Below are positions 24,201 to 39,200 of a stretch of 64,000 nucleotides of DNA, one piece after another. The first letter of the stretch is position 1, and each line of letters opens with the position of its first letter. Under the pieces are notes generated by a model that ran no database searches, had not been told where the DNA came from, and saw only the letters and a program-made list of their open reading frames with translations. A program made the translations under genes and the position numbers. Origin of the DNA: Apteryx mantelli (lineage: Eukaryota; Chordata; Aves; Apterygiformes; Apterygidae); assembly GCF_036417845.1 (NCBI RefSeq), contig NC_089983.1:26099297-26163296 (forward strand), given 5' to 3'.

Positions 24201-27200
24201 GCAATGTAAGGAAAATATCTGAAGAAGGACTCTTATAAGTGGATACTCTTCTAAAACCTGGAAGTATTCTGAAAGTATTTTAACTTGTTGGCCCCATCTG
24301 ATATTCTTGGTTTCAGAGATACTAGTCTGTTAAAAGGATCAAGCAGCTCTTTGCTTTGGCAGAAGTATTCAGAAAACTTGTTATTGTCTCTCTCACAAAA
24401 GGTTTATCCTGACATCATTTGCTATTACAAAGTTGTTACTGAGAAATCAAGTTGAGACTATTTTTTCTTTTTTTTTGTTTCAAATGTTATTTTGAAGTCA
24501 TGCCTATACAAATGAATTTCAATTTATGTACAAAAATGTGTGCCCTACTGGTGGCTAGGAAAAGGAGGTCATTTTTAAAAGACTTTTTCTTTTTCTTCAT
24601 AATGCTTTTTTTGCATGTCTGAACAAGTTAGCCTAGATAATAGCTCAAACACAAACCATGAGATCAGAGAGCTGAGGTTCGCATACTGATTTTGAATTTT
24701 TTCTTAGCACTAACTGAGATGTTAGTGTTCAACTGCCACACACTGTCTCTTGTGGAACCTATTTCTGGCAGTGCTGTAAGTTTATAGTTCAGCAAAATAG
24801 AAGCATAATATATTTTTTAATCTGCATTATATTTTCTACTCCTGTTTGTGGAACTTCCAAGAATCACGTCAAGTTCATGCAGTTACTACTTGTGAAGTTT
24901 AAGAGTAGTGACAGAAATACTTGGATGAACCTTTTCTATAGGGAAGACTGATACAAAATTAAGCTTCCTGGGTCCATTTTTATATTTCCCATTGTTGTAC
25001 CAGATTGGTGGAAACGCTGAAACCTTCAAAAACCACTGACTCTGCCTCAAATAGCTTATCTGACATAAGAAAGGGGATGTAAGGAGGACTATTAGAATGA
25101 CAAGATCTATCATTTCTTAATTAAGCTGATAACTAGCCAGTGTAATGTATATCCTCACTCTTTTTACAGACAGGCCAGGTAAGTCAGAGAAGAGGTAAAT
25201 GGCTTGATCTTCAGAGTCAGCAAATACAGCATAGCTGTGTGTGTCTGAAAATTAAGGGCTTGCCCAGGGTCACAAAAACAAGTTGTGCTCTGAAACCAGA
25301 ACTACAGTCATAGCTCTTGTCCCGAGTAGTTCCAGAGAATGAATTAATAATTTTATGCTAATGTATTTTTTATTTTGTTATTGTTTTGTTGTGTTTTATG
25401 TAGTAAGTGTAGAAATATTACACCTGATTTACCCATAGATAACTGGTCGCCTTTCAGAGACATAAGACTTTTCCTAAGAAGACAAACAACTTGCATCTTG
25501 TAAATGTGCTTGTGTTTCTCCACAACTCTCCTGTGCTTCTGGGGAGAAAAAGCCATTCAATGAAAACAATTGCTTTGTTTAGCACTTGGGATGAATTAAA
25601 GGGCATGTGGGATTATTTATGTTGTTTAGCAATAGTAGATCCTTATTTCAGAATGATTTTATTTTCTGTACCTATTGAATATTCATAGAATTGTTAAATA
25701 GTGCTGGATAGTTCATCTTTGATCTTTAATATATTCATTACATGACTGTGGCCTAATGGCAAATAGATGTGCTTTTCTTAACTCTGTCTTCTTACATCAG
25801 TTGTAAATGCTGTTAGTTCTGAGGGATAAGGCAATATTTTTTTTCTTTAGTTTTCAGACAACAAAAATTAATTTCAATATTAATTTATTTTTGTACTGAA
25901 ATATTATCACTCATCACTTTTCATTTCCTGTCTTCTAGTTGAAGCTTTATATCAAACCACTTACCCAGAATATCTCCAGTACATTTACCTAGTGGCTCCA
26001 ATATCTCTTATGATGTTAAACCCTCTTGGGTTTATCTTCTGTGAAATCCAGAAGTGGAGGGATAATCGCACTATGTCGCACAACAAAATGAAAATAGTGG
26101 GCCTAGCACTCCTTCGAGTTTTGCAGAACCCAATTGTGTTCATGGTCTTCATAGGAATTGCCTCAAACTTTATTCTTGGCCAGAAGATTCCAGAATATCT
26201 TGAAAACTTCCTCGATGGACTAGGCAGTTCATTTTCTGGCTCTGCACTTTTTTATCTTGGACTAACTATGGTGGGACAAACAAAAAAAGTGACAAAGGGT
26301 ATGTTTGTTGCACTGATCCTTCTCATCACAGCTAAACTGTAAGTTCAACTTATTACTTATATACTTTTTGTTCTTTAAAATGGTTCAATATGTTTAATCT
26401 ATGAATATACTGGTCAGATAGCTTTGCTCTCAAAATCCTTATAGTGGTACAAAGATTCACTTCAAGCATTTTAGATGAGTGCTTCCCAAAGTCTTTGATA
26501 GTATGCGACTATTAACTTAAAAAAAATTATTCAAACCACAAACCTGTTGTCAAGCTCTGCAGTGAAAAAAAAAATTAAAGGTTTTAAGGCATGAACTGTC
26601 TGCAGGTCGTTCATCATATCGCTGTTTGGGAAATTGCTGGCTTAAAATTTGCTGGTTAAATAGTTAGACAACAGTAAATGTAAGTATTACTTGATTAGCC
26701 TTTGCATTTTCTTTGGATTAGACAATACATCTCTAAATTAGTTGGTTTGGCTTGCTATGTCTTTAAATCTCCCAAACTATTTTGGAAGAGCTTAAAAATG
26801 ATCACATCACACTCTTAAACTGTCTGATATTTGAGCTTGAATAAAAGACAACTTTTATATAGAGCTTATGCCATCATTATCTTCCCTTGAGTATACCTCA
26901 GTTGCTGGTGAACTAAATATTTTATTTGCTATGGAGCTACAATTTGCATAATGAAACTCTTATTTTGATGAAATTCATGCTGTAAAATTTGAAGATATGA
27001 AAATTTGAAGATTTGAATATTGGTACAATTAACTAACTAAAGACCTACTTTGTAAATTAGATCAATGATACACATGCAAAGAGCATGGGAAAAATGAATG
27101 GTGGTTAATGTTATCACTTTGCTTTACTGGTGAGTCTATGTATGTCTATGTAAGGCTTGAATAGCGAGTCTTTGTAAGATCTGGGATATTGCTAAAGGCA

Positions 27201-30200
27201 AACAGAATAGCATCAATCGAGGTTCTTTTGCTGGGCAAAGAATTTCAGAACTGAGTACTTAAACTTGAGCCCTTGTTTCATGTCAGAGACCTTAGTAATG
27301 TGGTCTGATTTTCATAACTGGTGACTGCTTATAGCTGCTACTACTTTAACAGTTGAAAATTGAGTTTTGTTTTTATATTTTATGTTTTGAAAACTGAAGT
27401 CATACAAAGAAGGTATCTGACTGTTAGAAAATGTACTTATATCCCTGAAATTAATTGGTGTGTTTTTTAACATTTCTTTTATGTATGATTTTTTTCAGTT
27501 TAACTTGTGACACCAAATTTGGAAGCAGCTGGTAAATGTTATGGTAGCAGTAAAGGCAATCACTGAAAGTGATGTCATTATTTTACTTATCATAAATAGT
27601 GTTCAGATAGGCCTTAAATGTCCATTAGTTCCATTTCTGAGCAAAGCGGAGTCCAAGCCTATAGGCTGAGTAATTTTTTTCCCCCCTATTTTCAGGCTTA
27701 TGATGCCATTTCTCTGTAGAGAAATGGTGGAACTCTTGGACAAGAGTGATGACGCAGTCAACCATACCAGTTTATCAAACTATGCATTTCTTTATGGAGT
27801 CTTTCCAGCAGCGCCTGGCGTGGCAATATTTGCAACTCAATTCAACATGGAAGTAGGAATTGTATGTAATTAACTCCTTATCAATTTGTATTAACTTTGA
27901 ACTTAATTTTATAAATCAATTTGTTTTAAAAAGCTTGTTGAAATTACTTCTCTGTAGTATAGACTCTCTAGGTTTACTTATTCTGCCTAGATCTCAAATC
28001 TGAATTATATTTCAAATTAATAATTAACCAAAGTAATTTTCCTGGTGTCTCAAGTGCCTTGATAGTAAAGGTTTTTAAATGAGTACTCATATTTTTCTTA
28101 TTCATGATTTTAGTAGGAAGAACTAGAATAACTTTGACTATAAAGAACTTGTATCCTTGTTTTTTCAAAAACCTTATCTTTGAGCTGCTGTTTTGTTTGG
28201 AAAAAACAAATGTTGTTACTGATTTCAGTGAGAACAGTGTTGGCTAATTGCTGAAAACTTCTGAAAAATCTTGTGATTTAACTGATTCTGTTGTGTTTCC
28301 CTCCAGCTAAATCTTGTGGTAGAAATGAATTTGACTGTTTTAACATAGGGTATATCAATTACCTTTTCAACTTAAGATATAAATCTTCTAACTGTCCCCC
28401 CCCCCCCAAATTGAGGTGATACTAAAACATTCCTCGTGACTTTCCTTGTTTTTTAATATTATCCATTTTGGCAAAAAACAGACACTAAAAGTAAAGCTTT
28501 GTAAGGTGGAATTCTTGCACTCAACAGTCTCAGGAAATCTTTTATTCATACCACAGACGTCTGTTTTAAAACTCATGATTGCATCACTGTGCAAATTCTA
28601 AAAAGAACAAAGCAATGTAAAACCAAGATAGAAATCACTTAAATGTAAATACATATGGCTTCTTTTTCTCATGCATTTCCTATTAGTATTTGCATAACTA
28701 CATGTTGTTTATTTATTTCCAATGTGAATATTTTCATCCAAAAGTAAATTGTGACACTGTAGATCTACTCCTACACTGGAGTCAATGGTATCTTTGACGT
28801 CTATGAAAAAGCTCTGTAAGAATTTGCTGTGGGAAAATCTGTATTCCTCTTATTTCAGAAGCTTAAAAAAATCCTTTTAACAATCTGTATAAAAGGGATA
28901 CTTCCTGGCTCAAATTCTAACTGATTTGTCGTGGAAAGAACTCCATGACTGGATAAAGCCCTATGTATGTTGAAGTCACGGGCATGATTTTACAAGTGGA
29001 AGTATTCCTAAAGACTGATTATTTAACCTGAGATCTGATTAACTCTGCTCTTGTTTCTTTTTGACTCTTTGCAGATTACCTCAGGCATGGTGATAAGCAC
29101 TTTTGTGTCTGCCCCTATCATGTACGTTTCTGCCTGGCTGTTGACCATTCCATCGATGGATCCCAACCCGCTGGCCTCTGCACTCCAGAATGTTAGCTTT
29201 GACATAAGTATTGTCAGCCTCATTTCCTTGGTAGGTGTTGGCAAAGTGAAATAACCTAGCAGTACTAGTTTACCTCACAGGGAATAATTGCATTAAAGCT
29301 TGGGCTTGGATATCACAGTGTTGGAGGCTATGTAAAAACTTCAGCTGGAATTTAAGCTCCTGAAACATTAATGAATATTTAATTAACGAGTATTAATGAG
29401 AATATTTAATTGGGAAATTTTAATTTAGCTTTATTAATTTCCTTTCCTAAAAATTCTGGTTACCAAGTTCTTTGAAAATCTGGGATGTCACATCCCTTTT
29501 TATGTGAATTGTGTTTTGACTTTACAGATGCTATAAATAGTGTGCTTATTTTGTTTGCTTTTTTTAAATAAAAACTTCCATGTTGGAGGGGACTGGGATT
29601 TTCTTCAATTGGTGTTTCACTGAAATCCTCATGTCATGAAACTATGCCTCGAGGGACGCAACAAGTGAAGACTGCCCCTTGCTGTCACAAGTCATTTGGG
29701 GAGATTAAGTAAGGGTGGGGTGGAAGACTTTTAAAAGCCAGGTTGCCAGACAGTTTCATGTTCGTTCCTGAAGACTTAAATGGATTTGCATATTGTTGTC
29801 CTGAGGAACAGCCAAGCTTCTGCACATCATAGACAAGCCTTTGGTACGCCCTGGAAATACTTCATCATGAGAACACAAAAATATGTTCTTTTTCCTGGCC
29901 GTATTTCCTGTGGCATAGGGACTGGCAGCAGATGTTGTGGGGCTCACTATACTAGGCATGATACTAAGAAACTTGTCAAGAAGATTTGTTGTATGTTTAA
30001 TTCCAGCATAGTTTGCCAGAATATTCATCTTGTTCTTTTGTGGGTTTTTTTTGTTTGGGTTGTTGGTTTTTTTTTTTAGTCTTAAATTCAATTTTATCAT
30101 GTGTGTTCCAGATCTGGTCTCTTATTGTTGTTCTTCTGAGTAAGAAATACAAGCAGCTTCCTCATATGATTACAACAAATCTACTTGTTGCTCAGGTCAG

Positions 30201-33200
30201 TAGTGAGAAGAATGCCTTTTAATAAAAAGTCTTATTTTTAACGTTATTACAAGATTGCTTTCTACAGTCATATCTTTGTAGTTGTCTGAGGGCAGGGGAA
30301 TCTAATGGGTGATGTGTCTAAATAATTTTTATTGCCTTAGAATGTACTCTTGGCAGAATTAAATGACACTTAACGGTGGCAGTGTGTATCTGAAAGAGCA
30401 GTGTCTGAAATAGAACTATAAATAATCAGAATGGAGAATAGCTTCTGAATTATATTTTGAATAGTGTTGATGGCACTTTCATGTCATTTTCTGCCAATCT
30501 GAAGTCAGCAATGCCATGGTGACCAGCAGTGTGTGGGTGACCTGATTCAAGAAGGTAAACAGGGAACTAACCCAAATGCTGGTTAAGGTCCCTGACTGGA
30601 CTCACTAGGGCATCAGGCAGGTTCCACTGCTATTGCAAGGAGGAGGCATGGGAATGCATGGCTGGTGGCTAGGGAAGGGCAGAGCCAAATCTAAGCTATG
30701 ACTTAGATTAATTTTACTTCTTATTTAAGCTTAGAGAAAACTATATAGAGTACATGTACCTCCTTTTGTTGAAGTCAGCTGCAAAGCTGCTATTAAATTC
30801 AGTGAGACCAGCCTGTGCTTGTAATATATCTGCACAGAAGGCACTTTATAGAGCTATACAGTTCAAAATAGTGAAGTCTCGAAGGTCTTATCATGGGGTC
30901 ACATTTTGAACAAAATTATGTATGTGAATTTCAGGTGCTTCTTGTCTGTAACAGCATGAAGTTAATTTTGAAATATTGTTGAACCATTGTATTACCTTTG
31001 AAGCCTATTTCTTCAGATTCCTTCAATACTAAAACTGTCATATATGAGGTATTGCAGGGTCAAAACTTGTATAATTCTTGGTTGAACAATATCTGTTGGA
31101 CTCAACTTTGTGTCCAAATCATTTCAGATAAATGGTTTGTACTTAACACAAGCTTTGCATTTTGCTTATTATAAGATACATAAAGATTAAGATTATATAT
31201 TTGTCATGACTTGTCTTAGTCCAGGTTTCTCAGAGCTATATATATGTGCTGTCACCATTTAAAAAAAAAAAAAAAAAGTACCATAGTCAGTGACATAACT
31301 GAAATATTGAACTTACTGCTGCAGTGGTTTACAGCTGTGGAAACTGTTGAATTCATAAAATTACGCTCCAATGAATCTGGGGATGGAGTTTGAAACCTTA
31401 TTGTAGGTATGTTGCACTGTACTTAGTTTTTCTTGCCATCCTGCTTTCCAAATTCAAATGATGCTGTCTCTTCTTTCTTTTCAGTTTATTGCTTGCATTG
31501 GAATGGTGATATGGAATTTTATTGTTAAAGAGAAAGACGTCACTGTACAGATCCTAGTATTTATATTCCTGTACAGCTCTCTTTATAGCACCTACCTGTG
31601 GACAGGTATGATTTTTTGGGGGAGAATTAGATATTGTAGTAAAAGATCGATGTACTGAAATAATTTGATTATATTCTTCGGAGTGATTACTTGTATGTAA
31701 TTCTACAACTATTGTAAGCGGACACTTATAAGTTGTTGCTAGGTAGAAGTGCTAGCAATGCAGATCCAAGTGTCAGGCACTGGTTCTGCTATTGGTAGCT
31801 TGTGCCTAGACGGGTCTTGTTTGTCTTTGCTAGATACAGCAGCCTTGTTAGCTTCTAACGAGTGACGAGAACCTGTTCTCAAGGCAGAAGCAATTATAAA
31901 CAGACTGAATGGTAACAGATTGCTCTTCAGCAATGCAAAAGCTTACTGACAATTTAATTAATGCAGAATTTAAGATTTTAAATTATTCAGCATTTTGCAC
32001 ATTAAAAAAAAAATACTCAGAAGACTAGGAAATACAGAATTAAGGGAAATACCAAAGTGGTTTTAACATTTTTTTTTTTCCACTGTCAACTGCAAGTTCT
32101 AAAGCCAGTGTGTGTGTTCTGCAGGTGTAGATGAGTAATGAAAGGACTGCTTGAAGCAGGCAGTGTTGCAGGATGCATCAAAGGACTTGGAGAACCTTAT
32201 TATGTATGATTTTAAAAAAGAGACTGTGGGTGTTCAAGAGACTTTATATACCATTCCTGAGTCTGGAAGTCTAAGGGTTTAATTCCTGTGCTGTTTTTGT
32301 GGAGTAGCATTTAGCAGTTAGGCAGCTCCTGATTAGTATAACCTACATAATACTAGCTTTGCTTCAGCATGGAGAACTAGGTTTTATTCTACAAGACTTG
32401 TGTGCCTCCACATGTTCATTGTTGTTTACAAAGACTATGTGTTTGGGTGTGTGCATGCACATATACTGCAAGCATAGTAAAGTGTCACTCAAAGAGGGTA
32501 CGTATGTCAAGGTTGTGTTAAATCTTAAAAGCTATGATGTTGAATTTATTGTTCTAGATGAGATAACCCTGCTACTACAGTAAGTGTTCTTTCTGAGAGA
32601 GCTTTTTTATTTTAACTTTTAAAGAAGACCATTTTTGTAGGTATAGATGTTCAAAATGTTATGAAGCTTCACCAGAGATGCTTCTGTGTACTGCGATTGC
32701 TAAGAAGTCCTATTGCACTCTGCATTGTGAAAGGCTGATAGGGGCCATGAAGCTACAAGTTCTGTCCATACCATTTGTTACAAAAAAAGTTAATGTCATA
32801 ACATCTTGTATTTACACTAACCTTGTAAAATGCAGCAAGAGAGCTGTATTTTAACCACTTCTGTCTTTGGCAGTGATTATCTTCCTCAGAGAATGCGCTG
32901 GCTGTATATTGTGTATTCACTACATTGTTGCCTCTTTTGTCTTTTTGACTTCCCGGTTTTTCCTGTCTTTGTTACTTCCAAGTATCGCCTGTTTTTTCCT
33001 TCCTTTGTCATCTTCCCTTAGGAGAGAGTGGCCCACAGGTAGGACCCACAGGTTGAGGAGCTGAGCTACAATGCAGTAAATAGTCCAGGGTCAATGAGCT
33101 TTTGTCAGTGAGTTTCCTAGTATACTCCCAAGCTTCTGAGTTGTGAATAGAATTGGCAAACCCAGAAGACAGACCCATGCACACTTATATATGTAAAAAT

Positions 33201-36200
33201 AAATTCAATGATAAATGCAAATTTCAGAAAGATTAACTTTATAAAGGAATAATCAGTTTTTAAAGATATGTTACTACAGAGTACAACATGTCAAACTGAT
33301 AACAATATTGTCAGTCTAGAACAACTGTTGTTGATATATTAATAAATTAGTTACTTATGTCTTAAATATTCTTATCACATCTGTTAAACATTTGTGAACT
33401 TTCCTAAGTATTTATAAGTGGAAAATTAATATGAAGTGTGCCAGAATGTCTTCAATGTTTCGTTAATAATATTCTTTTGAAGGTAATAGGTGTTTCTATT
33501 TTACTTTGGTGGAATAAATCTAGAAAAACAATTTTAGACTGTTAGAAGGTCTGGAAAAAGAACATCTTAGTTATTGAGCAGGTCATATCATAGTGTCTAG
33601 ATTCTCTAATTGTCACTTCCCTCTTTAGTAATAAACAAGACATTTCTTCTGTTTTTCCTAGGTTTTCTATCTTTCTCTTTGTTCTTGTTGAAGAAGAGAG
33701 AAGCAGTAAAGATTCCCATAGGGTTCATTATCATAGCTGGATGGGGGTAAGTTAGTATAGCTGTTTCCCTGTAGAATAAGTGGGAGCATGCTAATTAAGC
33801 TGCTTTGACTCCTTGTATTTTGCTCTTTCAGTATCCCAACACTTCTGGTAGGAATCTTATTAATAGTTGGTGAACGTAACAGCGATAGCATTGACTCTGC
33901 CTTTTTTTATGGAAAACATCAGGTATGAACATTTCTGTCCCCATCTCTTCTTACTTCTGCCTTGTCTAATACGTTATTGAGAAACTGTTCTCTGGTTGCT
34001 TCTTATGTAAGTAGCTTTCAGTCAAAGTATAGGTTATCATAACAACAGTATCATTATAGAAGATCAGCTTGTAGATTGACATAAAATGTATATCTCTAAT
34101 GGACCATTAGAAAAACTTGTTTAAACAAAGACCTTCATGTTTAGACAGCTGTGACCTAAGAAAAAGAGGGACTAGGCTATCCCCCCCATCTAAAATTTTT
34201 ACCATTCAATAGCTAATTAATGTCTTTTGGCCTTTAGTAGATAAGATCTGCATTACATGTGTAGCAGTAACTCCTCGCTGTATGGAAGACTTCTCTGCTC
34301 AATCAAGGGTTGAAAGTTCCTGAGCCTGAACTGCAGTTTTTACCAATAAATAGTTCCTCTTAACAAAGGATGTGAAGTGCACTAGAGTAGATATGTGTTG
34401 GTTTCTCTTTGCCTTTCTTATGGATTAAGAGGCTCAAGATTATTCATGGCACTTTCACAAGTACTGAAATAGCCTCACAGCAGACTCTGGGTACGGGTGG
34501 CAGATGATTAGAAGGAAAGGATAATTAATGGGGTGTTCCCCATTGGAGAAAGTATGGAAAACAGAGCTGTGCCAGAGGGTGACAAGAGCACATTCCTCTT
34601 TAGAATTAAAAGGTACATAAACAGGGCTTAGAATGGAGCACTAATGGCCCTGAAGAGAGAGAAAGTGATGATGCAAGAACCTTTTTGGATTTCATAGAAA
34701 ATATTTTGGAAAATATTATATTTATGTAAAATATGTCCTCATCATTAAAAAGAAAAAAAAATCAGAAAAAGGAGCTAGGTTACTCAGGCTGAGAAAGTTG
34801 ATTAGTCTATTGTACTGAGCACTCTTTCAATGCTACAAGAGCAGTAAATATAGAAAACTGTCTCTATTCAGATGTATTGATTAGAATATTTAGAAAAGTA
34901 CTGAAGTTAGAAAGACACATATATGCAAGTATTTTCCTTTATCTTAGATGTATTTTCTTTGCTCTCTTAACAGATAATTACCACAGCAGTGATCCTGTTT
35001 ATTAGCATATTGATGTCGGGTATCTCACTTATGTGCATGAACAGAAACAGACAAGAATCAAATTATGAGATACTGAACCCATATTCACCTCGTAGCCAAG
35101 CAGAGGAGGCTGAAGTGGAAGGGAGTGAGGGGAATCAGGTATCAGCTGCAGTGCCTCAACCTTCTGCAGGATCTTCTGCACATCTGTCTGCAGAAAGAGG
35201 TAGAGAAAGTGAATGTGTAACACGCTAATGGCTTGGGATACAACAGAATTCTGTTCTGAATTTATTTCTGACCTGGGAAGAACTGTTGTTTACAACTTGA
35301 AGTGCTATTCTAGGATGGAAGAAAATCTAGATATAGCTGTCCAAGAATTTAGGTTTATGTTTCTAAGGGAAGTTTGAGGGTTATCACTGTATGGGTGGGG
35401 GAAGTGGCTGTGAAAAAAAGTGTATGCATATGTTTTTATGAAAGTAGTGGTGCTGTGATAAGCATGTGATAAATACAGTCCAACAGGCATCTTAGGTTGT
35501 TTGCCTGCCAAACTGTCTCTTTCAAAATGAATTATACACCTGCAACATTGCTACTCAATGTGTTTCTAATCCTGCTTGTTTGTGTTTAGCCTCTTGATCA
35601 TTTACCTTATGTTTTTCCCTATAGTTAAAAGTACTTGTATTGCTTCCACGGTGGTAGTGCTATGTTAAATATTTCTATATATAAATAGTGTGACCCATAT
35701 GGCCTCTCTGCAGATTGGAAGAGTTATGACTGCTTTTTCCTTTGAAGTTATTTGTGAGCATGATAGTTACAGCTTTATAGTATATATTGTTACACTTAGA
35801 AAATAAATTATAGTAGTGAAGGAAACTAACCATCCTGTTACTATATATGCTTAACAGGTTGTTGTTCTTGTCAAACAACAAATGGTGAATTATCCTGTGC
35901 TGGAGAGAGCAAAGCAGTGTCAAATGCAGTTGAAAGCAAGATTCTTCCAATTGAGGCAGGTAATACAAAAGTGTATCCCTGTTTAATACTCTGAACTATT
36001 CCACAGCATTTGTGTGTGTTGTTCTCACAAAGAAACAATTTGGGCTGTTGTTTTCTCAGCTCTACATGGATAACTTCTATTTCATATTAAATTCAAGTCT
36101 TGGGCAGTATGTCAATGATTTTTTTTCCTCTTTTGCTCTTTGACAGTTACTGGTAATCTTTCGTTGCTCAAGACAAACAGCTTTTGTTTACCGCTTTTGT

Positions 36201-39200
36201 TTACCATTTTAACACTTCCTTCTGGGCATTCAAACTTTACCTCACTATCGTTCTCTCGTTTGGGCAGTGAGAAATTGAATGTGTGTGTCCCCCCCCCCCC
36301 TCAATTTAGCAGTTTTTGACTTAAACACACTTTTTACATTCTCAAATTCACATCTTTGGTCTTCTAAAAAGGCCTTTGAAGCTCATATTTTAATCATGAG
36401 GAGCAAGCTCATACTGCAGACTAGATAGAAAGACCATGTTGCTGTATTGTCCATGTTTAGGGAAGAGAGAAGTGACTGAAGGCCTTAAGAGCCACTGGAA
36501 CAGTAAAATAGATTAAAGAGACTGTCCAGCACCTGATGGAAAATTCTGCATGTTCAGCCCATTCTCATCTTCCGTCACTTTCAATAGCCAAAGCTATCTG
36601 CAGTGCAACCTTTCTTTTTTCTTATTTTCTTCTTGTTGTTTTTGCATCCTTAACAAGAAAGTTTGTTTTCATATGCACTGTTTGGATGCAGTATAACTTT
36701 TAACAAAACTGAATTATTTCCCACTGAAACATGCTTAGGCATATATCTCACAAAATGCTAACTTTATATCTTTTATACTTATTCTCAGCTATTTTTTCTG
36801 TAAAGTAATTCAGACAAGCCTCATAAGAATGCCTTCAAATGGAAGACAAGTTTAATTTTCTTATCCTAAAAGATAAGATACTGTTTATCTCGAGTATGAT
36901 CAAGTGGGAATATTTCTGTCTACTAAGTGAACACTTCAAAACTACAAATGAGTGAAACCAAATTTTAATGGATACACTTGTATAGCTTTAGCTGCAATAA
37001 TTACTAATCCTTCTGCTATCTCATTGCACTGCTATGACAAGCATCTAGTGCAAATTTTTAGGTATTTTCTTGCCAGGAAGTTTTTTACTGCCATCTACTG
37101 GAAGACACTCAGAATTCCTTTAAGTTGTCTAACCAGAAGAAAAGCAACCGTTCTCTGTGTATTTGGCTTTTTGATTGGCAGAAATGTGACAACATTCTGA
37201 TATACCATTTTAAAAATGCAATAGCAGAACTGATATAAATAGGAGAAGGTTGATTGTCTGATCTAGAGCTCAGCAAGGCTGAGATACAGAATAAAAAATC
37301 TAGAGTTGATAGTATATTTGAAATATATATTCCAAAAATTAATTCTAGGTTTAAAAACTCACTCAGAGAAGTTGCTAGTTTTTCATTATTTCTAGTAATG
37401 ATTTCTAAATGTTAATCACAACTTAAGTTTTGCATTAAACCTTTCAAAGAGGACTTCTGTTGCAAAAAGATTCTTATTTATTTATTTATTTATTTAGGAG
37501 CAACTGTTTCATTTGAGAATAGATGTCTGAACAGGTTATTGACAAAGCTAATATTAAAATTTTTGCCTTAAACTTCATAACTTCAGTACAGATACTTACA
37601 AAGTAATCCCAGTAACATTAATACATTAACAAGTTTGCTCATGGGGTTAGAGATAAGCCATACTTGCTAAGTTAGAAGCCTAATGAAAATTTCTGGTTTG
37701 TTTTTCAGCTGATCAGTGTGTGAGTCAGTGCAGTGCTCAAACTTGCATATTGGCACAGGAAGAACAACTTCTACAGACTGGAGACAAACAGCTGGCCAGA
37801 CACGTATTGCTGTGTTTACTTCTCGTTGTTGGCCTGTTTGCTGTAAATATTTTTCTCCTGCTGTTGATTAACTCATTGATGTGGAATGGTTTTGAGGAAA
37901 ACTATATAGACAGTCCAGTAAAAATCTCCCAATTCCTCATTTTTGTGGCAATACATTAAATAAATTAGAGGCTTTATTTTGGTCCCTTATTGGAAGGGGG
38001 ACATTGTAAGATTAATTTTGCTGTGCTGTGTAAAGTTGATGATGATGATGATAGTGAGCAAACCACGCTGGAGAACACTGAAGGAGAAGAAAAAATGGAG
38101 TTATATCTTTAGCAAATTAATTCATCACTACTGCCCCTCTTTCCATTTTTCTTAAGAGCTAGTCTTCTTCCCTAGCCAATAATCAATTTAAAAATGTAAA
38201 GTGAATTCTACTTCTAAAGAAGGCTATATAAAAATGGCTTCATCTAATCACACTGAGATTTGAAATTGCATTTCTTTCACAGATGCTTTAGGAATTGAAG
38301 ATAATATAAGAATTTATTTAAAATAGAAAAATACAGTTTTGTTACTTATAGTGGTGGTTTGGCAGTGATTGTCTGGTTGGTTTTTTTTTTTTTTAGTGGG
38401 TGACAATAAGAGGGAGAATATTTTTACTTGTAAATGGAAAAATACTGTGCACAAATATATCGTACTGCAATGCAGGAAAGTGTGGCACAACAGCTACTGC
38501 TGTTATGTTTCAGGACTTACTAACTTAGTAAAAGTTTTTCCTGTAACAAATATGTCATGCTAATATATACGTATTTTACATCTTTACTGTAATGAGGTGC
38601 CCCACCTTTTAGACTCTATTTTAGTTGTAGCTGAATGATTACTTAGATACTAGGAAATGAAACCAATTATATTACAAAATTTACCTTTACACACAAATGG
38701 GCTAACTTTGGAGGTTTTTTCTTTTATCAGGCATCTAAAATAGCTAAAGTAGTGTGTGCTTCAGCTTAACACAATCTTAACTATGTAGAAAATGTGTAGA
38801 AAGCACTGGTCTCAGCTAAACAGGCCTAAAGACAATATTGGTCCAGACAGATTTGCAGTATTTATCTGTTTTAGGTTGACTACCTAAGTGTGCTTAGGAC
38901 AAGTTCCATATATAAACATGTAAAAGGGCAGGACCTCTACAATGATGTTTTCCTCTTTTCATTGCTTTTATTTAAAATCAAACACACTCCTTTTGTTATA
39001 GCTATTGAGCCTAACTAAAATGCTGTTTCAAGATGTTTATTCCCTCTTATTTGTCTTTATTTGAATAATTTGTTACATAAAGACAGTGAAAATTGAGCAA
39101 GAGTCTATTACCATGTGAGGAGTAAGAAAGTGTTCTTGCTTTTGAGAAGCAATTCTGATTTGTGGTGTTTTGTTTTGTTTTTCAACAGAATCTTTCCAGT

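Larger units (their letters stand above)
35960..37708 (+). other. GPR155: GPR155 intron between coding exons 10 and 11
   Basis: A 1.75-kb GT-AG intron with a C-run (about 36290-36301), a 13-nt tandem duplication carrying two forkhead-type TGTTTAC motifs (36180-36205) and a TTTA tetranucleotide repeat (about 37475-37496). Confidence 0.85.
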
